A stretch of 7,753 nt of DNA, taken from contig CAOKJI010000067.1 of NCBI GenBank assembly GCA_948468495.1, positions 1 through 7,753 on the forward strand. Direction: 5' to 3'. Shown in pieces: positions 5,993 through 7,753 of this stretch (within the stretch, counting starts at the first letter, position 1; the number at the start of each line of letters is the position of its first letter). The notes beneath the pieces were generated by a model, which searched no databases, had not been told where the DNA came from, and was given only the letters and a program-made list of their open reading frames with translations. This DNA comes from an uncultured Dorea sp. (GTDB taxonomy: Bacteria > Bacillota_A > Clostridia > Lachnospirales > Lachnospiraceae). The translations under genes were made by a program, and so were the position numbers.

Positions 5993-7753
5993 CTATTTTG
6001 ATAAAATGCGAATAATTTCGCTCTTATCTGCCGCTGAAAGTATTTGTTCCACATTTTCTTTTTTGCCAAGCTTCAATACAAGCTCCTTAATTCTGGCAGC
6101 GTCTTTGGACGGTTTTTCTTGCGGGACCAGAAATACCAGTATCAGCCTGACCAGTCTTACTCTGTCTGGATAAGCCTTCTCTCTGGCCCAGTCCACTGAA
6201 GCATTCAAACGGACGAGAAATACAATTGTTTCATCAATTTCTCCGGTAACTCTGTGAACCAGCGCGGTGCCATTTCCAATCCCGGTAAAGGCTTCCGTCT
6301 CTCTCTCCCACAACAGGTTTTGCAGATGTTTTCTGCTTGTCTGTATTTGCGGATGCTTTCTTACAATCAGGCCGCTTAAAAACTCCATCAGCTCTTCCTT
6401 CGTCTCACACTGAATATCCATGTAAATATCGTCTTCTCCAAGCGCCCCGGAACGCTCTGTCTTCCCATCCGCATTTTCCAGCAGTCTGACAATCTCTTTC
6501 TTATCTCCTCCGGCAAGCATGCCATTCAGCAACTCCTCATCCAACGCCATCCGGTAATATTCTGCCAGGAGATTTACCATTTCCCTCCTGTCTGTTTCAA
6601 AGATATATCCGGTGACTTTATCCCTGAACGAATCAATAGAAAGAGCTGTCCCTTTCCTTTCTTCACTTTTCCATATGGAAATTCCAAATCTTTTCTGCAA
6701 ATCCTCTTCTAAGTAAAGTTCCCCTGCCCCGGAAGGCTTCCGGTTCCGATAAATAAATTCCCCGGTACGCGCCGACAGAATTTGCGGATATCCCGCTGTC
6801 TTTTTCTGCTCCGCCAGATAGATTCCGTTCCGGATTGCCGCAATATCGCTGTCCAACAGGAAGGAGGATACCAGCAGATAAGGAACTCCAGCCACATCCA
6901 GAGGAACCGTAGAAATCACAAAATCAATCCCTGTCATGTCGATTTCCCGCATCCTTCTTGAAGAAATCACATCGTGAATCCTGATACTTGGAAATTCCTG
7001 TGTAAGCCTTGCCCCCAGAAGCTGGGACGTCCCAAATCCACTGTGGCAGACCACCAGCACCGTAACGGGGGACGTCTGTCTTACGAGCATTGTCTGATAA
7101 TAAATCGCAAGATTGGCGCTTTCATCTATGCTAATCGGCGGCAGATGAAAGTCTTCCGAGATGAACCGGCAGGCAATCTGGCAGACTCCAATCATCTGCG
7201 GATAGTTCTCTAACATCTCCTCCAGAAATGGATTCGCTATCTTAATACGATATTCCAGCCGGTTTAACAGCGGTTTAATATGCATCAACAGCCCTGCCAT
7301 CAGCGACGCCTCTCTGGGAAAACGAATATTCAGTATTCTGGAAACATACTCTGTCAGCGCCTCGGCTACCAGACCGCTTCGTTCATTCTTCATCTTCTCA
7401 TTCCAGGCTAAACGTCCATGAGTTGTAAGGGAACAAATATACTGGTAAATATACTCTGTCTCCTCCTCTCCGATATCAATACCGTACCGCTCCCATATCC
7501 TGCGTGCAATCTTCTCCGCGCCGGCATATCGTTCTGGTTCGGTTCGGCCGGGATATCCTGTTTCTGACTTCTCCACGCGTTTTCCGGAGCGTACTCTCTG
7601 AATACAAATTAAAATGTGCGTCAGAAGATTCTTATAATAGACGTCGCTCATCTCAAGCTTTTCCGATAACTGAATTTCTTCCAGCAATTCCGTCACAAAC
7701 ATAATGTCCTCCGGATGAAAGATGTCCAGCAGATTCTGTAACGTGGCCTCATC
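5993..7753 (-). CDS. PRD-containing PTS regulator with EIIB- and EIIA-like domains (MtlR/LicR type), 5' end missing
   Basis: The frame is open to the right edge: 586 residues are visible and the N-terminus, presumably DNA-binding HTH domains, lies outside. The in-frame ATG at 7702 falls inside PRD1 and is not the start. Numbering from the edge, domains are: PRD1 to about residue 115 (LTHIL, H46); PRD2 about 130-225 (LLMHIKP, H158); an EIIB-Gat-like domain with VVCHSGFGTS around C236; a poorly assignable linker of about 150 residues; and a C-terminal EIIA-Fru/Mtl-like domain with GIGNGTALVH, H500. These regulators bind DNA at sugar operons, and their activity is set by phosphorylation through HPr, EIIB and EIIA. 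Being first in line, directly before EIIB with a 39-base gap, it likely controls this operon. In each PRD the second conserved histidine position appears to hold Tyr (Y105, Y218). MtlR-type DNA binding is more likely than RNA antitermination given the EIIB/EIIA domains. Confidence 0.92.
   Translation of the reverse strand, partial: DEATLQNLLDIFHPEDIMFVTELLEEIQLSEKLEMSDVYYKNLLTHILICIQRVRSGKRVEKSETGYPGRTEPERYAGAEKIARRIWERYGIDIGEEETEYIYQYICSLTTHGRLAWNEKMKNERSGLVAEALTEYVSRILNIRFPREASLMAGLLMHIKPLLNRLEYRIKIANPFLEEMLENYPQMIGVCQIACRFISEDFHLPPISIDESANLAIYYQTMLVRQTSPVTVLVVCHSGFGTSQLLGARLTQEFPSIRIHDVISSRRMREIDMTGIDFVISTVPLDVAGVPYLLVSSFLLDSDIAAIRNGIYLAEQKKTAGYPQILSARTGEFIYRNRKPSGAGELYLEEDLQKRFGISIWKSEERKGTALSIDSFRDKVTGYIFETDRREMVNLLAEYYRMALDEELLNGMLAGGDKKEIVRLLENADGKTERSGALGEDDIYMDIQCETKEELMEFLSGLIVRKHPQIQTSRKHLQNLLWERETEAFTGIGNGTALVHRVTGEIDETIVFLVRLNASVDWAREKAYPDRVRLVRLILVFLVPQEKPSKDAARIKELVLKLGKKENVEQILSAADKSEIIRILSK

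Noticed and set aside
7504..7704. ATG 7702 as the start of the regulator gene
   Set aside because: The frame continues upstream to the window edge with PRD1-like residues, and the ATG falls within the first PRD, so the gene is truncated by the window.

Overview
The window looks like part of a chromosome of a Gram-positive, Firmicutes-type anaerobe, possibly Lachnospiraceae-like. The reasons are strong AGGAG-type ribosome sites before most genes, G+C close to one half by eye, PTS genes with a PRD-type regulator, and overall protein character. This placement is an inference without a database search. All eight genes lie on the minus strand and are tightly packed, so the window reads right to left as one sugar-catabolic operon cut at both ends.

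In order of transcription: (1) 7753-5993, a PRD/EIIB/EIIA-domain PTS regulator lacking its N-terminal part; (2) 5953-5654, a galactitol-family PTS EIIB; (3) 5572-4307, the matching EIIC permease; (4) 4305-3244, a zinc-dependent medium-chain alcohol/polyol dehydrogenase starting 2 bases past the EIIC stop; (5) 3247-2510, a short-chain dehydrogenase whose ATG overlaps the preceding TGA; (6) a 134-base gap with a hairpin just after the SDR stop and a weak promoter-like element around a perfect dyad; (7) 2375-1281, an M42-family metallo-aminopeptidase-like protein; (8) 1244-426, a BtpA/SgcQ-family TIM-barrel protein; (9) 405-1, the first 135 codons of a ribulose-phosphate 3-epimerase-family enzyme that runs off the left edge.

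The combination EIIB + EIIC + M42 hydrolase + BtpA + Rpe-like epimerase matches the gene content of the Escherichia coli sgc cluster (sgcB, sgcC, sgcX, sgcQ, sgcE), a PTS operon whose substrate, to my knowledge, is not established. This version differs in three ways. It carries two dehydrogenases between the transporter and the sgcX/Q/E-like block. It has a PRD regulator where E. coli has the DeoR-type SgcR. It shows no free EIIA, the only visible EIIA domain being the C-terminus of the regulator. The inferred route is import and phosphorylation by the PTS, oxidation or epimerisation of a hydroxyl by one or both dehydrogenases, hydrolysis or lysis by the M42 and BtpA proteins, and 3-epimerisation of a ketose phosphate for entry to central metabolism. 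The substrate cannot be read from the sequence. No RNA gene, insertion sequence, CRISPR array or intrinsic terminator was seen, and no stretch over 300 bases lacks a gene.
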